Part shown: piece by piece, positions 25,740 to 34,980 of the stretch
Position numbering within the stretch: the first letter of the stretch is position 1
Layout: each line of letters opens with the position of its first letter
Made by a program: the position numbers and the translations under genes
The notes under the pieces: model-generated
The model's input: only the letters and a program-made list of their open reading frames with translations
Told to the model about the DNA's origin: nothing
Database searches by the model: none
Source of the DNA: Amorphoplanes friuliensis DSM 7358
GTDB lineage: Bacteria; Actinomycetota; Actinomycetes; Mycobacteriales; Micromonosporaceae
Reading direction: 5' to 3'
Length of the DNA: 64,000 bases
Assembly (NCBI RefSeq): GCF_000494755.1
Contig: NC_022657.1
Span: forward strand, 3,510,001-3,574,000

Positions 25740-27353
25740 TCAGGTCGAGCTGCAGGTGGGTGTCAGCCCACCGCTGCTGCCGGTGGCCTGGAAACCGAAC
25801 TCGGTCGCCTGCCCGCCGCCGAGCCGGCCGTTGTGGGTGACGTTCGTGAACTGGACCGCGCCGCTGGTGCCGGTCCGGTTCGCGTTCCAGATGCCGGTGA
25901 TGGTGGCGCCGGAGGGCAGCGTCAGGCCGACGGTCCAGGCGCTGGTCCCGGCCGCGCCGGCCGTGACCTGGACCGTGGCCACGAAGCCGCCGGTCCACGC
26001 GTTGACCGAAACCGTGGCCACGCAACCTCCGGAGGCCGGCGGCGGGCCACTGGAAGGCGGCGGGCCGCTCGAAGCCGGAGGGGGCGTCGAGCCGAGCACC
26101 GGCGTCGGCCAGTCACGCCACTCGGCCAGGTTCCCGGCTGCCCGGCTGGAGATCCGCATCGTGCCGGCCGCGTTTCCCGTCCCCAGCAGGTACTTCTGGA
26201 TGTGCTGCTGCAGCGGCGTTCGCCACTCGGCCCGGCTGGCACAGTGCGTGCCGTCCGTGACGTCCGACCAGTAGGTGATGTTCGACCCGGCGCCGAGGGC
26301 CCGGTAGACCTCCGCACCGCCCAGTGCCGCCACACTCGCGGACTTCGGGCCCAGGTTCGCGATGTGCGGGTTGTCCATGACGAACAGTCCGCGCGGCGCG
26401 ACCATCGCCACCGTCTCGTGGGTGTCCACGGGCAGCCGTGCCGGACTGCCGGTGAAGGTGCCGAACGCGTCACCCAGCCACGGCTGTTCCCCGTACGCGC
26501 TGCTCAGGCTCTGTGCGCCCTCGCCCGGGATCCCGCGGAAGATCGGCGCGCCGGCGCTGCCGGACTCGATCGGCATGGTCAGGGCGATCCGCTGGTCGAA
26601 GGCGCCGGTGACAAAGGCGCCCTTGCCGAACCGCGAGCACCCGGTGACACCGGTGGCGTCCGCCTTCAGGATGCTGCCGTTCGACTGCTCGATGACGTCG
26701 ATGATCCGGCTGACGCCCCAGGCCCAGGCCATGAGCAGCCCGGTGCTGCTGGAAGCGCCGTAGATGCTGTAGAACGCGCCCTGTTTGTTGTTCCGCGGCG
26801 TGCCTTCCTTGCCCACCGCGTACGGGTCGTAGTTGATGACCGCGGCCCCGGCGGCCTTGATGGCGGCGGTGTCGGCGCCGAATCCGCCCAGGACGACCAC
26901 GGCCGGGAACGGCCCGGTCCCGCTGGGCAGTTCGACCCGGGCGGAGAAGCTGGAGCTCTTTCCGTTGTGCGCCACGTTCACGGAGATGCTGCTGCTCGAG
27001 ACCGTCCCGCTGACACTCGCGGGCTTGGCGGGCTTCTCGCCGTAGACGAACTTCTCGGCCAGCTTCTTGATCTCCGCCCGCCGGCACTGCCAGTCGGTGG
27101 CCGAGGTGATCCGTGTGCCGTTCAGCCGCAGGAACGGGTCGGGGAGCTTGGTGATGCTCGGCAGCGCGCCGGCCTCGGGAAGAGCCGGAACGGCGCAGCC
27201 GGCACCTTCGTCCTCCACGCCGGCGGCCAGGACGGCGGCCTCGGCGGGAGCGGTGACCGGTAGGAGCGTCGTCGCGCCGGCGACCGTGAGCGTTCCGGCC
27301 ACGAGCATGACGATCAGGGGATGGATCCTGGGGCGGCCCGAGCTGGTGGTCAC
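25740..27353 (-). CDS. Secreted glucuronoyl esterase-like (CE15) enzyme with C-terminal CBM2
   Basis: A 537-aa secreted protein. A signal peptide covers about residues 1-40 (hydrophobic LIVMLVAGTLTVAG, cleavage near AEAA). The catalytic domain has GCSRFGKGA with the nucleophile Ser near 239, as in CE15 4-O-methyl-glucuronoyl methylesterases, and DGTHCASRAEW with the catalytic His. A Pro/Ser linker (PPPSSGPPPASGG) leads to a CBM2 domain with conserved Trp residues (VNAWTGGF, IWNANRTG). CE15 enzymes cut ester bonds between lignin and xylan glucuronate, and CBM2 binds cellulose or xylan. Regulation by a CebR-like repressor is suggested by the palindrome at 27392-27405. Confidence 0.88.
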   Translation of the reverse strand: MTTSSGRPRIHPLIVMLVAGTLTVAGATTLLPVTAPAEAAVLAAGVEDEGAGCAVPALPEAGALPSITKLPDPFLRLNGTRITSATDWQCRRAEIKKLAEKFVYGEKPAKPASVSGTVSSSSISVNVAHNGKSSSFSARVELPSGTGPFPAVVVLGGFGADTAAIKAAGAAVINYDPYAVGKEGTPRNNKQGAFYSIYGASSSTGLLMAWAWGVSRIIDVIEQSNGSILKADATGVTGCSRFGKGAFVTGAFDQRIALTMPIESGSAGAPIFRGIPGEGAQSLSSAYGEQPWLGDAFGTFTGSPARLPVDTHETVAMVAPRGLFVMDNPHIANLGPKSASVAALGGAEVYRALGAGSNITYWSDVTDGTHCASRAEWRTPLQQHIQKYLLGTGNAAGTMRISSRAAGNLAEWRDWPTPVLGSTPPPASSGPPPSSGPPPASGGCVATVSVNAWTGGFVATVQVTAGAAGTSAWTVGLTLPSGATITGIWNANRTGTSGAVQFTNVTHNGRLGGGQATEFGFQATGSSGGLTPTCSST

Positions 27354-27391
27354 TGGGACCTCCTTCCGAAACTATCGGATGACAGCACGCA

Positions 27392-27405
27392 TGGAAGCGC
27401 TCCCA
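27392..27405. promoter_or_regulatory. CebR-like operator (cellulose-utilisation repressor box)
   Basis: TGGAAGCGCTCCCA is a 14-base palindrome with one mismatch to TGGGAGCGCTCCCA, the known CebR box of streptomycetes. It lies 38 bases upstream of the CE15-CBM2 start and just downstream of a possible -10. CebR is a LacI-type repressor that releases DNA when cello-oligosaccharides are present. No cebR gene is in the window. Confidence 0.7.
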
Positions 27406-27407
27406 TG

Positions 27408-27436
27408 AGTGTTGAGCAAGCATTCATAGCTGTCAA
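27408..27436 (-). promoter_or_regulatory. Possible promoter of the CE15-CBM2 gene
   Basis: On the minus strand, TTGACA (27436-27431) is followed 17 bases later by AACACT (27413-27408), a perfect -35 with a weak -10. The CebR-like operator begins two bases beyond the -10, where it would block transcription initiation. The -35 is the stronger evidence. Confidence 0.45.
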
Positions 27437-27445
27437 TCGATGGAT

Positions 27446-27468
27446 GCCGGAGGTCCGAAACTTCCGGC
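27446..27468 (-). terminator. Hairpin terminator after the UbiA gene
   Basis: GCCGGA (27446-27451) and TCCGGC (27463-27468) form a six-base stem immediately beyond the UbiA stop codon (27471). One further pair inside follows after a mismatch. It could end the UbiA transcript before the CE15 promoter. Confidence 0.5.
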
Positions 27469-27470
27469 GG

Positions 27471-28352
27471 TCAGCCGATGTAGGCCAGGGCGAAGCCCGC
27501 GGTCGGCACCCCGAAGACCACGGACAGCAGGGCCAGCTTGGTGATGGTCGGGCGCAGCGTGAGGATCGCGTACGCGGCCAGCAGCACCGGCACCATCACC
27601 AGTTGCGCCGCCAGGGTGGAGCGGGGGACCAGGACGTCGAGCGAGGCGCAGACGAGCGAGATCGCCAGCGCCGCACCCCACAGCACGATGCCGATCACAT
27701 AGGCGAGACGCGATCCGAATCGGACAGCGAACGTCGTGTCGCCCGCACCGGTGTCGGCGGCCAGGTCGGTGACCGTGGTCGGCAGGTAGAGCGCCGCCGC
27801 GAAGAGCAGTCCGATCAGCCCGAACTGCCACGGGAAGTCCCACGGCGCCCGGGTGATCGACCAGCCCGCGGCCGGCGACACCACACCGACAACAACGGCG
27901 TTGACCACGACGTCCCAGCCCGGCCGGGTCTTGAGGCGCAGCGGCGGGACGCTGTACGCCCACCCGAGCACCAGCACACCCAGGACGCCGAGCACGAAGA
28001 GTGGGCCCACGAACAGTGCGCACGCGAGTGAGGCGGCGGCGATCACGCGGTACCAGCTGCGCAGCCGGGCGGCGGACACCGCGCCGGTGACCAGCGGGGC
28101 CGTGGCCTTGCGGGGGTTGGCACGGTCGCTGCTCAGGTCGTACAGGTCGTTCTGGGCCAGGACCGCACCCCAGATGAGCGGGCCGAGGACGAGCAGGGCG
28201 ACCAGCGCGCGGGGTGTGTCGGCGCGGGCGGGCAGCCAGGCGTGGCCGGCCAGAACCGTGCCCAGGTAGGCGGGCACCCAGGACACCGGCCAGAACCACG
28301 GCCGGGACACGGCGAGGAGCAGGGCGGCGGGGCGGTCCCGGACGGTGGTCAT
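27471..28352 (-). CDS. UbiA-family prenyltransferase
   Basis: A 293-aa integral membrane protein with about eight or nine helices. The first Asp-rich motif is NDLYDLSSDR (NDxxDxxxD), the second is DLAADTGAGD. These bind the Mg-diphosphate of the prenyl donor in UbiA-type intramembrane aromatic or glycerol prenyltransferases. ATG 28352 is chosen because the open frame upstream lacks a membrane-protein start. Without neighbouring pathway genes the acceptor is unclear; menaquinone, a terpenoid natural product or lipid synthesis are possible. It is divergent from the dha operon. Confidence 0.87.
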   Translation of the reverse strand: MTTVRDRPAALLLAVSRPWFWPVSWVPAYLGTVLAGHAWLPARADTPRALVALLVLGPLIWGAVLAQNDLYDLSSDRANPRKATAPLVTGAVSAARLRSWYRVIAAASLACALFVGPLFVLGVLGVLVLGWAYSVPPLRLKTRPGWDVVVNAVVVGVVSPAAGWSITRAPWDFPWQFGLIGLLFAAALYLPTTVTDLAADTGAGDTTFAVRFGSRLAYVIGIVLWGAALAISLVCASLDVLVPRSTLAAQLVMVPVLLAAYAILTLRPTITKLALLSVVFGVPTAGFALAYIG

Positions 28353-28479
28353 GCCCGGCAGTCTGATTGCTTCCGGCTGTGGGCGGGCTGAGACGTAACC
28401 GGCCCGAAATGCACCGGGAATGTTCGGCCGGTGTCGGCGTAGCTTGAGGAGGTCGGCATCATCCAGCGAGGAGCCTGAG

Positions 28480-29475
28480 ATGAACAAGCTCATCAACGAA
28501 CCGGCAAATGTCGTATCCGACGCGCTCCGCGGCATGGCCGAGGCCCATCCGGAGCTGCGTGTCGACCACGAGAACCGCATCGTCTACCGAGCCGGCGCGC
28601 CCGTCCGGGGCAAGGTCGGGCTGATCTCCGGCGGTGGGTCGGGGCACGAGCCCCTGCACGCCGGGTTTGTCGGTCCGGGCATGCTCGACGCCGCCTGTGC
28701 CGGCGAGATCTTCACCTCGCCCGTGCCGGACCAGATGGCCGCGGCCACCACGGCGGTGGACGGTGGCGCCGGGGTGCTGCACATCGTCAAGAACTACACC
28801 GGCGACGTCATGAACTTCGAGATGGCGGCCGAGCTGGCCGCGGCCGAGGCCAGTGTGGAGGTCGTCGCGGTGGTGACCGACGACGACGTGGCCGTGCAGG
28901 ACAGCCTCTACACCGCCGGGCGCCGGGGTGTCGGCGTGACCGTCCTGGTGGAGAAGATCGCCGGTGCCGCCGCGGAGCAGGGCCGGTCCCTCGCCGAGGT
29001 CGCCGACGTCGCCCGCAAGGTCAACGCGAACGGCCGCAGCATGGGTGTCGCGCTCACCTCGTGCACGGTCCCCGCCGCCGGCAAGCCCACCTTCGACCTG
29101 CCCGACGGTCAGATGGAGGTCGGCATCGGGATCCACGGCGAGCCCGGGCGCCGCCGGGTGCCGATCGCGCCGGCCGCCGAGGTGGCCGACCTGCTGCTCG
29201 GCCCGATCCTGGCCGACCTGGACTTCACCGGCGGCGACGGCGTGATCGCCTTTGTCAACGGCATGGGCGCCACCCCGCAGATCGAGCTGTACGTGATGTT
29301 CCACGAGGTCGCGGCGATCCTCGCCAAGGCCGGGATCACGGTCGCCCGGACGCTGGTCGGCTCCTACATCACCAGCCTCGACATGGCCGGTTGCTCGGTC
29401 ACCCTCCTCAAGGCCGACGACGACCTGCTGCGGCTGTGGGACGCACCGGTGCGGACGCCGGCGCTGCGGTGGTGA
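28480..29475 (+). CDS. dhaK: Dihydroxyacetone kinase subunit DhaK
   Basis: A 331-aa dihydroxyacetone-binding subunit of the PEP-dependent dihydroxyacetone kinase. The ligand-binding stretch is [15 protein letters not shown] (about residues 50-64). The His in GIGIHGEPG (about 210) is the residue that binds dihydroxyacetone covalently in this family. ATG 28480 follows GAGGAG by about six bases. The GTG of dhaL overlaps the stop. Together with DhaL and the fused DhaM it makes DHA phosphate from DHA using phosphoenolpyruvate via the PTS chain. Confidence 0.93.
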   Translation: MNKLINEPANVVSDALRGMAEAHPELRVDHENRIVYRAGAPVRGKVGLISGGGSGHEPLHAGFVGPGMLDAACAGEIFTSPVPDQMAAATTAVDGGAGVLHIVKNYTGDVMNFEMAAELAAAEASVEVVAVVTDDDVAVQDSLYTAGRRGVGVTVLVEKIAGAAAEQGRSLAEVADVARKVNANGRSMGVALTSCTVPAAGKPTFDLPDGQMEVGIGIHGEPGRRRVPIAPAAEVADLLLGPILADLDFTGGDGVIAFVNGMGATPQIELYVMFHEVAAILAKAGITVARTLVGSYITSLDMAGCSVTLLKADDDLLRLWDAPVRTPALRW

Positions 29476-30113
29476 CCGCGGTGGAGAACGCCGCCCTGAC
29501 CGCCTGGATCCGGGAGTTCGCCCGGCTGATCGCGGAAGCCAAGGAAAGGCTGACCGAGCTGGATTCCGCCATCGGCGACGCCGACCACGGCTCCAACCTG
29601 GACCGCGGCCTGACCGCCGTGGTCGCGATGCTGGACGCCGAGGCTCCGGACACGCCGGGGCAGCTCTTCAAACGCACCGGGATGACGCTGGTCAGCACGG
29701 TCGGCGGGGCCAGCGGCCCGCTCTACGGCACGGCGTTTCTGCGGATGGCGGCCGCGGCCGGTGCGGGCAGTTCGCTCGATCCGCCGGAGTTCGCCCAGGT
29801 GCTGCGGGCCGCCCTGGAGGGTGTGGTGGCGCGCGGCAAGGCGGTTGCCGGCGACAAGACGATGTACGACGCGCTGGCCCCCGCGGTCGACGCGCTCGAC
29901 GCCGCGCTCGCCGCCGGGAAGTCGCTGGGGGACGCGCTTGCCGCGGCGGTGAAGGCCGCCGAGGAGGGCACAGCGGCGACCATCCCGATGGTCGCCCGCA
30001 AGGGCCGGGCCAGTTACCTCGGCGAGCGCAGCGCCGGGCACCAGGATCCGGGCGCCACCTCGATGACCATGCTGTTCACCGCCGCCGCGACGACGCTGTC
30101 CGGCGAGGGCTGA
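29472..30113 (+). CDS. dhaL: Dihydroxyacetone kinase subunit DhaL
   Basis: A 213-aa ADP-binding subunit. The Asp cluster [10 protein letters not shown] (about residues 32-41) coordinates the two Mg ions of the tightly bound ADP, and [12 protein letters not shown] is the next conserved loop. The start is GTG 29472, overlapping the dhaK stop. The bound ADP is rephosphorylated by DhaM-His-phosphate and passes phosphate to DHA on DhaK. It is followed five bases later by the DhaM-HPr-EI gene. Confidence 0.93.
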   Translation: MTAVENAALTAWIREFARLIAEAKERLTELDSAIGDADHGSNLDRGLTAVVAMLDAEAPDTPGQLFKRTGMTLVSTVGGASGPLYGTAFLRMAAAAGAGSSLDPPEFAQVLRAALEGVVARGKAVAGDKTMYDALAPAVDALDAALAAGKSLGDALAAAVKAAEEGTAATIPMVARKGRASYLGERSAGHQDPGATSMTMLFTAAATTLSGEG

Positions 30114-30118
30114 GGCCG

Positions 30119-32488
30119 ATGGTCGGGCTCGTGGTCGTCTCCCACAGCCGTGCGCTGGCCCTCGCCGCGGTGGCCCTGGCGACGGAGATGGTCCACGGGC
30201 CGCCGGTCCCGATCGAGATCGCCGCCGGCCTCGACAAGACGACGTTCGGCACCGACGCGGTGGCCATCATGACCGCCGTCACCACCGCCGACCAGGGCGA
30301 CGGTGTGGTCGTCCTGATGGATCTCGGCAGCGCCGTGCTCTCCGCCGAGCTGGCGCTCGAGTTGCTCGACGACGACACCCGCGCCCGTGTGATCCTGTGC
30401 CCGGCGCCGTTCGTGGAGGGCCTGGTCGCCGCCGCGGTCACTGCTGCCTCCGGCGCCGACCGCCACGAGGTCGCCGGGGAGGCAGCCGGCGGTTCGGCCG
30501 GCAAAGAGTCCCAGCTCGGCGCCCCGACACCCGACCCTTCTCCCGGTACGCTCACAGCCCCGTCCACCACGTTCACGGTGACCGACCCGCACGGCCTGCA
30601 CGCCCGTCCCGCCGCCCGGCTGGTCGCGGAGGCCCGTGCCCACGACGCCCGGGTGGAGCTCCGCAACAGCAGCACCGGATCGGCGTGGGTGCCGGCGTCC
30701 AGCCTCTCCCGGGTGGCGACCCTCGGCGCGCTGCCGGGCCACACGATCGAGGTCCGCGCCTCGGGTCCGCAGGCCGAGCAGGCCACCGCGGCGATCGTCG
30801 CCCTGGCCTCTGAGAAGGCGCCGGCCGCAGGTGCTGAGACGGCGGGTCGGGCGGCATCACCCGGGATCGGGATCGGTCCCGCGCGTCACCTGCGGGTGCC
30901 GGACCCGGAGCTTCCGGACGTGGCGTCGCAGGGCCCGGAGGCCGAGCTGGGCCGGATCGAGGAAGCCCTGGCCACTGTCCGCCGTGACCTGCGGAAGATC
31001 CGTGCCACCGGCGAGGCCGCCGCCATCTTCGACGCGCACCTGCTCCTGCTCGACGACACCGTCCTGCTCGACGACGTCCGTGCCCGCCTGGCCGGGGGCC
31101 TGGCCGCGCCCCAGGCCTGGTCGGCGGCCACCGGGCGGATCGCGGCGGAGTTCGCAGCGCTCGCGGACCCGTACCTGAAGGGCCGGGCGGCCGATGTCCG
31201 CGCGGTCGCCGACCAGGTCCTGCGGGCTCTCCTGGGTCTGCCCGAGGCGACCGTGCCGGAGTCGGGGGTCATCATCGCGCCGGACCTCACCCCGGCGCAG
31301 GCGTCCGGGCTCGATCCGGCGCGGGTGGCGGCCGTGGTGCTCGCCTCCGGAAGCCGCACGTCACATGCGGCGATCCTGGCGCGGACGCGCGGCATTCCCG
31401 CGGTTGTCGCGCAGGGTCCCGGGGTGCTGGACATCGGAGAGGGCACGACGGTCGCCGTCGACGGCAGCACCGGCGAGGTCGAGGTGGCGCCGTCCGAGGC
31501 GGTGCTGGCGGCGTACCGGGACAGGGCCGTCGAGCTGGAGGCCCGCCGGGCGCGGGCGGGCGCACGGGCCTCGACCCCCGCGGTGACCCGGGAGGGCGTG
31601 GCGGTGACCGTGGCCGCGAACGTCGGATCGGCGGCGGACGCGCGTGCCGCCGCGGCCGCCGGCGCCGACGAGGCCGGGCTCGTCCGCACCGAGTTCCTCT
31701 TCCTCGACCGCGACACGGCACCGACCGCCGCGGAGCAGCTGACCGCCTACCGGGAGATCGCCGACGCCCTCGGCGGGCGGCGGCTCACCCTGCGCACGCT
31801 CGACGTCGGTGGCGACAAACCCCTCCGGTACGCGCCTGCGGCCGCGGAGGACAACCCCTTCCTCGGTGTACGCGGACTCCGGCACTCCCTCGCCCATCCG
31901 GCGCTGTTCGAGGAGCAGCTGCTGGCGATCGTCCGCGTGGCGCACGAGGTGCCGGTCAGCATCATGTTCCCGATGGTCGCCGTGGTTCCCGAGCTGGTCC
32001 GCGCCCGGCAGTTGCTGGATGAGGTCATCCGGCGCGACGGTGGCGGACGGCCGTCCGGTCTCCGTGTCGGCATCATGGTCGAGATCCCGGCCGCCGCCCT
32101 CAAGACAGCGGCCTTCGCCCCGCACGTCGACTTCGTCAGCATCGGCACCAACGACCTCACGCAGTACGCCCTGGCCGCAGAACGGGGCAATGCCGCCCTG
32201 GCCGGCCTCGCCGACGGTCTGGACCCGGGTGTCCTGCGCCTGATCGACGCGGTCTGCCGCGGCGCCGGGACCAGGGTCACCGTGGCGGTCTGCGGCGAAC
32301 TCGCCGGGGACGAGGCCGCTGTGCCGCTGCTGACCGGTCTCGGTGTCCGCGAGTTGAGTGTCGCCCCGCCGGCCGTGCCCGCGATCAAGGAAGCCGTCCG
32401 GGCCACCACCCTGGACCGTGCCGCCCTCGACTCCGCCCGGGCCCTCGACCTGCCCGACGCCGCAGCCGTCCGCGCCCTGCTCACCTGA
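30119..32488 (+). CDS. dhaM: DhaM-HPr-Enzyme I fusion phosphotransferase (complete PTS chain for dihydroxyacetone kinase)
   Basis: A 789-aa three-part protein. Residues 1-130 are the EIIA-mannose-like DhaM domain (VVSHSRALA with its His near 9). Residues 155-240 are HPr (DPHGLHARPAARLV, phospho-His about 161). From about 245 there is Enzyme I, with the phospho-His in SRTSHAAILAR (about 417), VRTEFLFLDR, GTNDLTQYALAAERGN and VAVCGELAGDE. Enzyme I looks full length, so the protein can take phosphate from PEP and carry it to DhaL-ADP without other PTS proteins. In E. coli DhaM the Enzyme I part is truncated. It is cytoplasmic. Confidence 0.93.
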   Translation: MVGLVVVSHSRALALAAVALATEMVHGPPVPIEIAAGLDKTTFGTDAVAIMTAVTTADQGDGVVVLMDLGSAVLSAELALELLDDDTRARVILCPAPFVEGLVAAAVTAASGADRHEVAGEAAGGSAGKESQLGAPTPDPSPGTLTAPSTTFTVTDPHGLHARPAARLVAEARAHDARVELRNSSTGSAWVPASSLSRVATLGALPGHTIEVRASGPQAEQATAAIVALASEKAPAAGAETAGRAASPGIGIGPARHLRVPDPELPDVASQGPEAELGRIEEALATVRRDLRKIRATGEAAAIFDAHLLLLDDTVLLDDVRARLAGGLAAPQAWSAATGRIAAEFAALADPYLKGRAADVRAVADQVLRALLGLPEATVPESGVIIAPDLTPAQASGLDPARVAAVVLASGSRTSHAAILARTRGIPAVVAQGPGVLDIGEGTTVAVDGSTGEVEVAPSEAVLAAYRDRAVELEARRARAGARASTPAVTREGVAVTVAANVGSAADARAAAAAGADEAGLVRTEFLFLDRDTAPTAAEQLTAYREIADALGGRRLTLRTLDVGGDKPLRYAPAAAEDNPFLGVRGLRHSLAHPALFEEQLLAIVRVAHEVPVSIMFPMVAVVPELVRARQLLDEVIRRDGGGRPSGLRVGIMVEIPAAALKTAAFAPHVDFVSIGTNDLTQYALAAERGNAALAGLADGLDPGVLRLIDAVCRGAGTRVTVAVCGELAGDEAAVPLLTGLGVRELSVAPPAVPAIKEAVRATTLDRAALDSARALDLPDAAAVRALLT

Positions 32489-32542
32489 CACCTTCCGGCC
32501 ATCGGTGTTGCCGTCCTCGGTGGAGTGCGCGACCGTGCCCTG

Positions 32543-33736
32543 ATGCCGGGTACGGGATTGGCCGACGTGTTCCGGATCCGCGAGTTCCGGTTCCTGTGGG
32601 CCGCCGAGGTGCTGTCGATCGCCGGCGACCAGCTCGCTCGGGTGGCGCTCGCGGTGCTGGTCTACGGGCGTACCGGATCAGCGGTCTGGGCGGCCGGGGT
32701 CTACGCCCTGACGTTCCTGCCCGCCCTGGCCGGTGGTGTGCTGCTCTCGGGTCTGGCCGACCGCTACAGCCGCCGCGAGGTCATGGTGGTCGCGGACGTC
32801 CTGCGTGCCCTGCTGGTCGCGGTGATGGCGATCCCGCGGCTGCCGCTGCCCCTGCTCGCCGCGCTGCTGGTGGTCGTGGTGCTGCTCGGCTCGCCGTTCA
32901 CCGCGGCGCAGGGCGCGCTGCTGCCTGAGATCCTGCCCGGCGACCGGTACGAGCGGGGGCTCGCCGTCCGGCAGATCACCGGCCAGACCGCGCAGCTGGC
33001 CGGGTTTGCCACCGGTGGCCTGCTCGTGGCGGCCGTCGACCCCGGCCCGGCGCTGCTCGGCAACGCCGCCACCTTCGTGGTCTCGGCGCTGCTGATCCGT
33101 CTCGGCCTCGCGCGGCGGGAGCGGCCCCGGCCCTCCTCGGTGGAGACCGGCACCTCGAGCACTGCGCATGCCCTGCGCGGCATCCTCGCCGATCCACGGC
33201 GGCGTGCGCTGATGGCCCTCGCCTGGCTGATCGGCTGGTACGTCGTGCCGGAAGCGCTCGCCGCGCCCTACGCGACCCAGCTGGGCGCCGGACCCGCGGC
33301 GGTCGGCCTGCTCATGGCCGCGGACCCGCTCGGCAGCATCGTGGGCGCCTGGCTCTTCGTGCGGTTCGTACCCGGCGAGCTGCGCGACCGGCTGGTCGGT
33401 GTGCTGGCCGTCGGCGCGGGAGTGCCGCTGCTGCTGTGTGCCCTCCGGCCGGGGATCCTGCTGTCGGCGGTGCTGTGGAGCCTGTCCGGCCTGCTGAGCA
33501 CCGCCTACCTGCTGCAGACGCAGGCGGGTTTTGTCCGCGCCACGCCACCGGACGAACGCGGTCGCGCCATCGGTGTCGCGGCCTCCGGCATCATCGCGGC
33601 CCAGGGTCTGGCCGTGCTCGCCGGTGGGCTGCTTGCGGACACATGGGGACCGGCCACGGCGATCACCGTGGCCGGTGCGATCGGCGTGCTGCTGTGCGCG
33701 GTGTGCGCGATCGCGTTGTCCGCCGCCGACCGGTGA
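32543..33736 (+). CDS. MFS transporter (MFS_3/EntS-like exporter)
   Basis: A 397-aa membrane protein with about 12 helices and the MFS A-motif-like GLADRYSRREVMV between helices 2 and 3. Family resemblance is to EntS-like or macrolide-efflux MFS proteins. ATG 32543 is used; GTG 32525 is possible, but neither has a good ribosome site. It lies 54 bases after the dha operon on the same strand, so read-through is possible, but a role in DHA or glycerol transport is not supported by sequence. The substrate is unknown. Confidence 0.85.
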   Translation: MPGTGLADVFRIREFRFLWAAEVLSIAGDQLARVALAVLVYGRTGSAVWAAGVYALTFLPALAGGVLLSGLADRYSRREVMVVADVLRALLVAVMAIPRLPLPLLAALLVVVVLLGSPFTAAQGALLPEILPGDRYERGLAVRQITGQTAQLAGFATGGLLVAAVDPGPALLGNAATFVVSALLIRLGLARRERPRPSSVETGTSSTAHALRGILADPRRRALMALAWLIGWYVVPEALAAPYATQLGAGPAAVGLLMAADPLGSIVGAWLFVRFVPGELRDRLVGVLAVGAGVPLLLCALRPGILLSAVLWSLSGLLSTAYLLQTQAGFVRATPPDERGRAIGVAASGIIAAQGLAVLAGGLLADTWGPATAITVAGAIGVLLCAVCAIALSAADR

Positions 33737-33838
33737 GGAACCCTCGGATCACCAGTTCTTGTTCCGCATGGCGCGTCTCCCTCGTCGAGGCAACAGGCTG
33801 CCCCCACGCTACCGCGGTACCCGCCCTACAGTGTGCCG

Positions 33839-34123
33839 ATGAAATTGACGTTCGATGTCGGCGTGAACGAGCGCCACCAGGTCGTGTTCTCCTTCGACAA
33901 GTTCTGGGGTGCCCTGTCCATCAAGGTGGACGGCGTCAACGTCGTGCGGACGGTGCGCCTGGCCTCCGTCGACCGGGTGAAGGCGTACGACTTCGTGGTC
34001 GGTACGCAGGAGCAGCACCACGTGCGCATCGAGAAGCACCGCGAGGTGTTGTTCGCCGGCTTCCGCCCCCAGCCGGTCTACGCCTTCGTCGACGGGAACC
34101 TGGTCGCCCAGGGCGTCGCCTGA
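33839..34123 (+). CDS. Hypothetical small cytoplasmic protein (94 aa)
   Basis: Begins at ATG 33839 (an alternative GTG lies at 33833). The sequence is beta-rich with many charged residues and repeated short strands (LTFDVGVNERHQVVFSFDKF, YDFVVGTQEQHHVRIEKHR). No signal peptide or membrane helix is present. I do not recognise a family. It ends nine bases before the oppositely oriented dienelactone hydrolase gene. Confidence 0.65.
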   Translation: MKLTFDVGVNERHQVVFSFDKFWGALSIKVDGVNVVRTVRLASVDRVKAYDFVVGTQEQHHVRIEKHREVLFAGFRPQPVYAFVDGNLVAQGVA

Positions 34124-34132
34124 TCGCGGGTG

Positions 34133-34867
34133 TCAGCGACCGTGCAGGAACGAGACCGCTTCGGTCAGGGCCAGGTCGGTGAGTTCCGGGTCGTGCCGCG
34201 CCCCGACGTCGCGCATGAACGCGTGCTCGCCGCCGGAGTAGACGTGCAGCTCGAGGTCGTCGTGGCCCGCGGCGTAGAGGGCCGACAGGATCTGCAGACG
34301 TGCGTCGGCGGGGACGTGCGGGTCCTGCGAGCCGAAGACGATCATCAGCCGGCCCCGGATGTCGGCCGCGCGGGCCAGCGACCCCGCGTCGGCATCGGCG
34401 CCGAGCGCGCCGTTGTGCACCCCGGTCGGGTAGAAGCACACGGTCGCCGCGACCCGGGGATCGAAGGCGGCCCGGAAGGCCAGGTGCCCGCCGATGCAGA
34501 AGCCGGTCGCGAACAGCGTGGTGATGTCGCTGCGCTGCTCCATGAAGTCGAGCACCGCGACACGGTCGGCGTCGAACTGCGCGGCCGTGGTGGCGGCCGC
34601 ACCTCCGAGGCCCGCCTGCTTGCCGGCGTCGTCGAACTCGAGCGCGACCCCGGCCAGCTCGCCGTGCGGGTAGATCTCGGGCACGCAGACGACAAAACCG
34701 GAGGCGGCCAGGCGGCGTGCGGTGCGCAGCGTCGACTCGGTCAGCTGGAAGATGTCGGTGTAGAGCAGCAGGCCGGGCCAGGGGCCGTCACCCACCGGGC
34801 TGATCACGATCGAGCGGATGTCCCCGCCCGGCGACGCCACCTGAACCTCGTTCTCGCGCACCTTCAT
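34133..34867 (-). CDS. Dienelactone hydrolase family protein
   Basis: A 244-aa alpha/beta-hydrolase of the DLH type. The nucleophile Cys lies in GFCIGGH (about 125), the acid in FGSQDPHVP (about 181) and the catalytic His in GGEHAFM (about 214). DLH enzymes open dienelactones in aromatic degradation, and many homologues are general esterases. ATG 34867 is chosen as the start, with the conserved N-terminal beta-strand EVQVASPGGDIRS following. It is cytoplasmic. No catabolic cluster adjoins it. Confidence 0.87.
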   Translation of the reverse strand: MKVRENEVQVASPGGDIRSIVISPVGDGPWPGLLLYTDIFQLTESTLRTARRLAASGFVVCVPEIYPHGELAGVALEFDDAGKQAGLGGAAATTAAQFDADRVAVLDFMEQRSDITTLFATGFCIGGHLAFRAAFDPRVAATVCFYPTGVHNGALGADADAGSLARAADIRGRLMIVFGSQDPHVPADARLQILSALYAAGHDDLELHVYSGGEHAFMRDVGARHDPELTDLALTEAVSFLHGR

Positions 34868-34980
34868 GCCGAGTGACCTTACTGGCGGTCCCGGCCGGTC
34901 CGATGTCAACCGCGCCGTCAGTGGGATTATGCACCCAGAGTGCACTTGTCTGGCCCGCCGGTGCTGTCTAGCGTCACACC

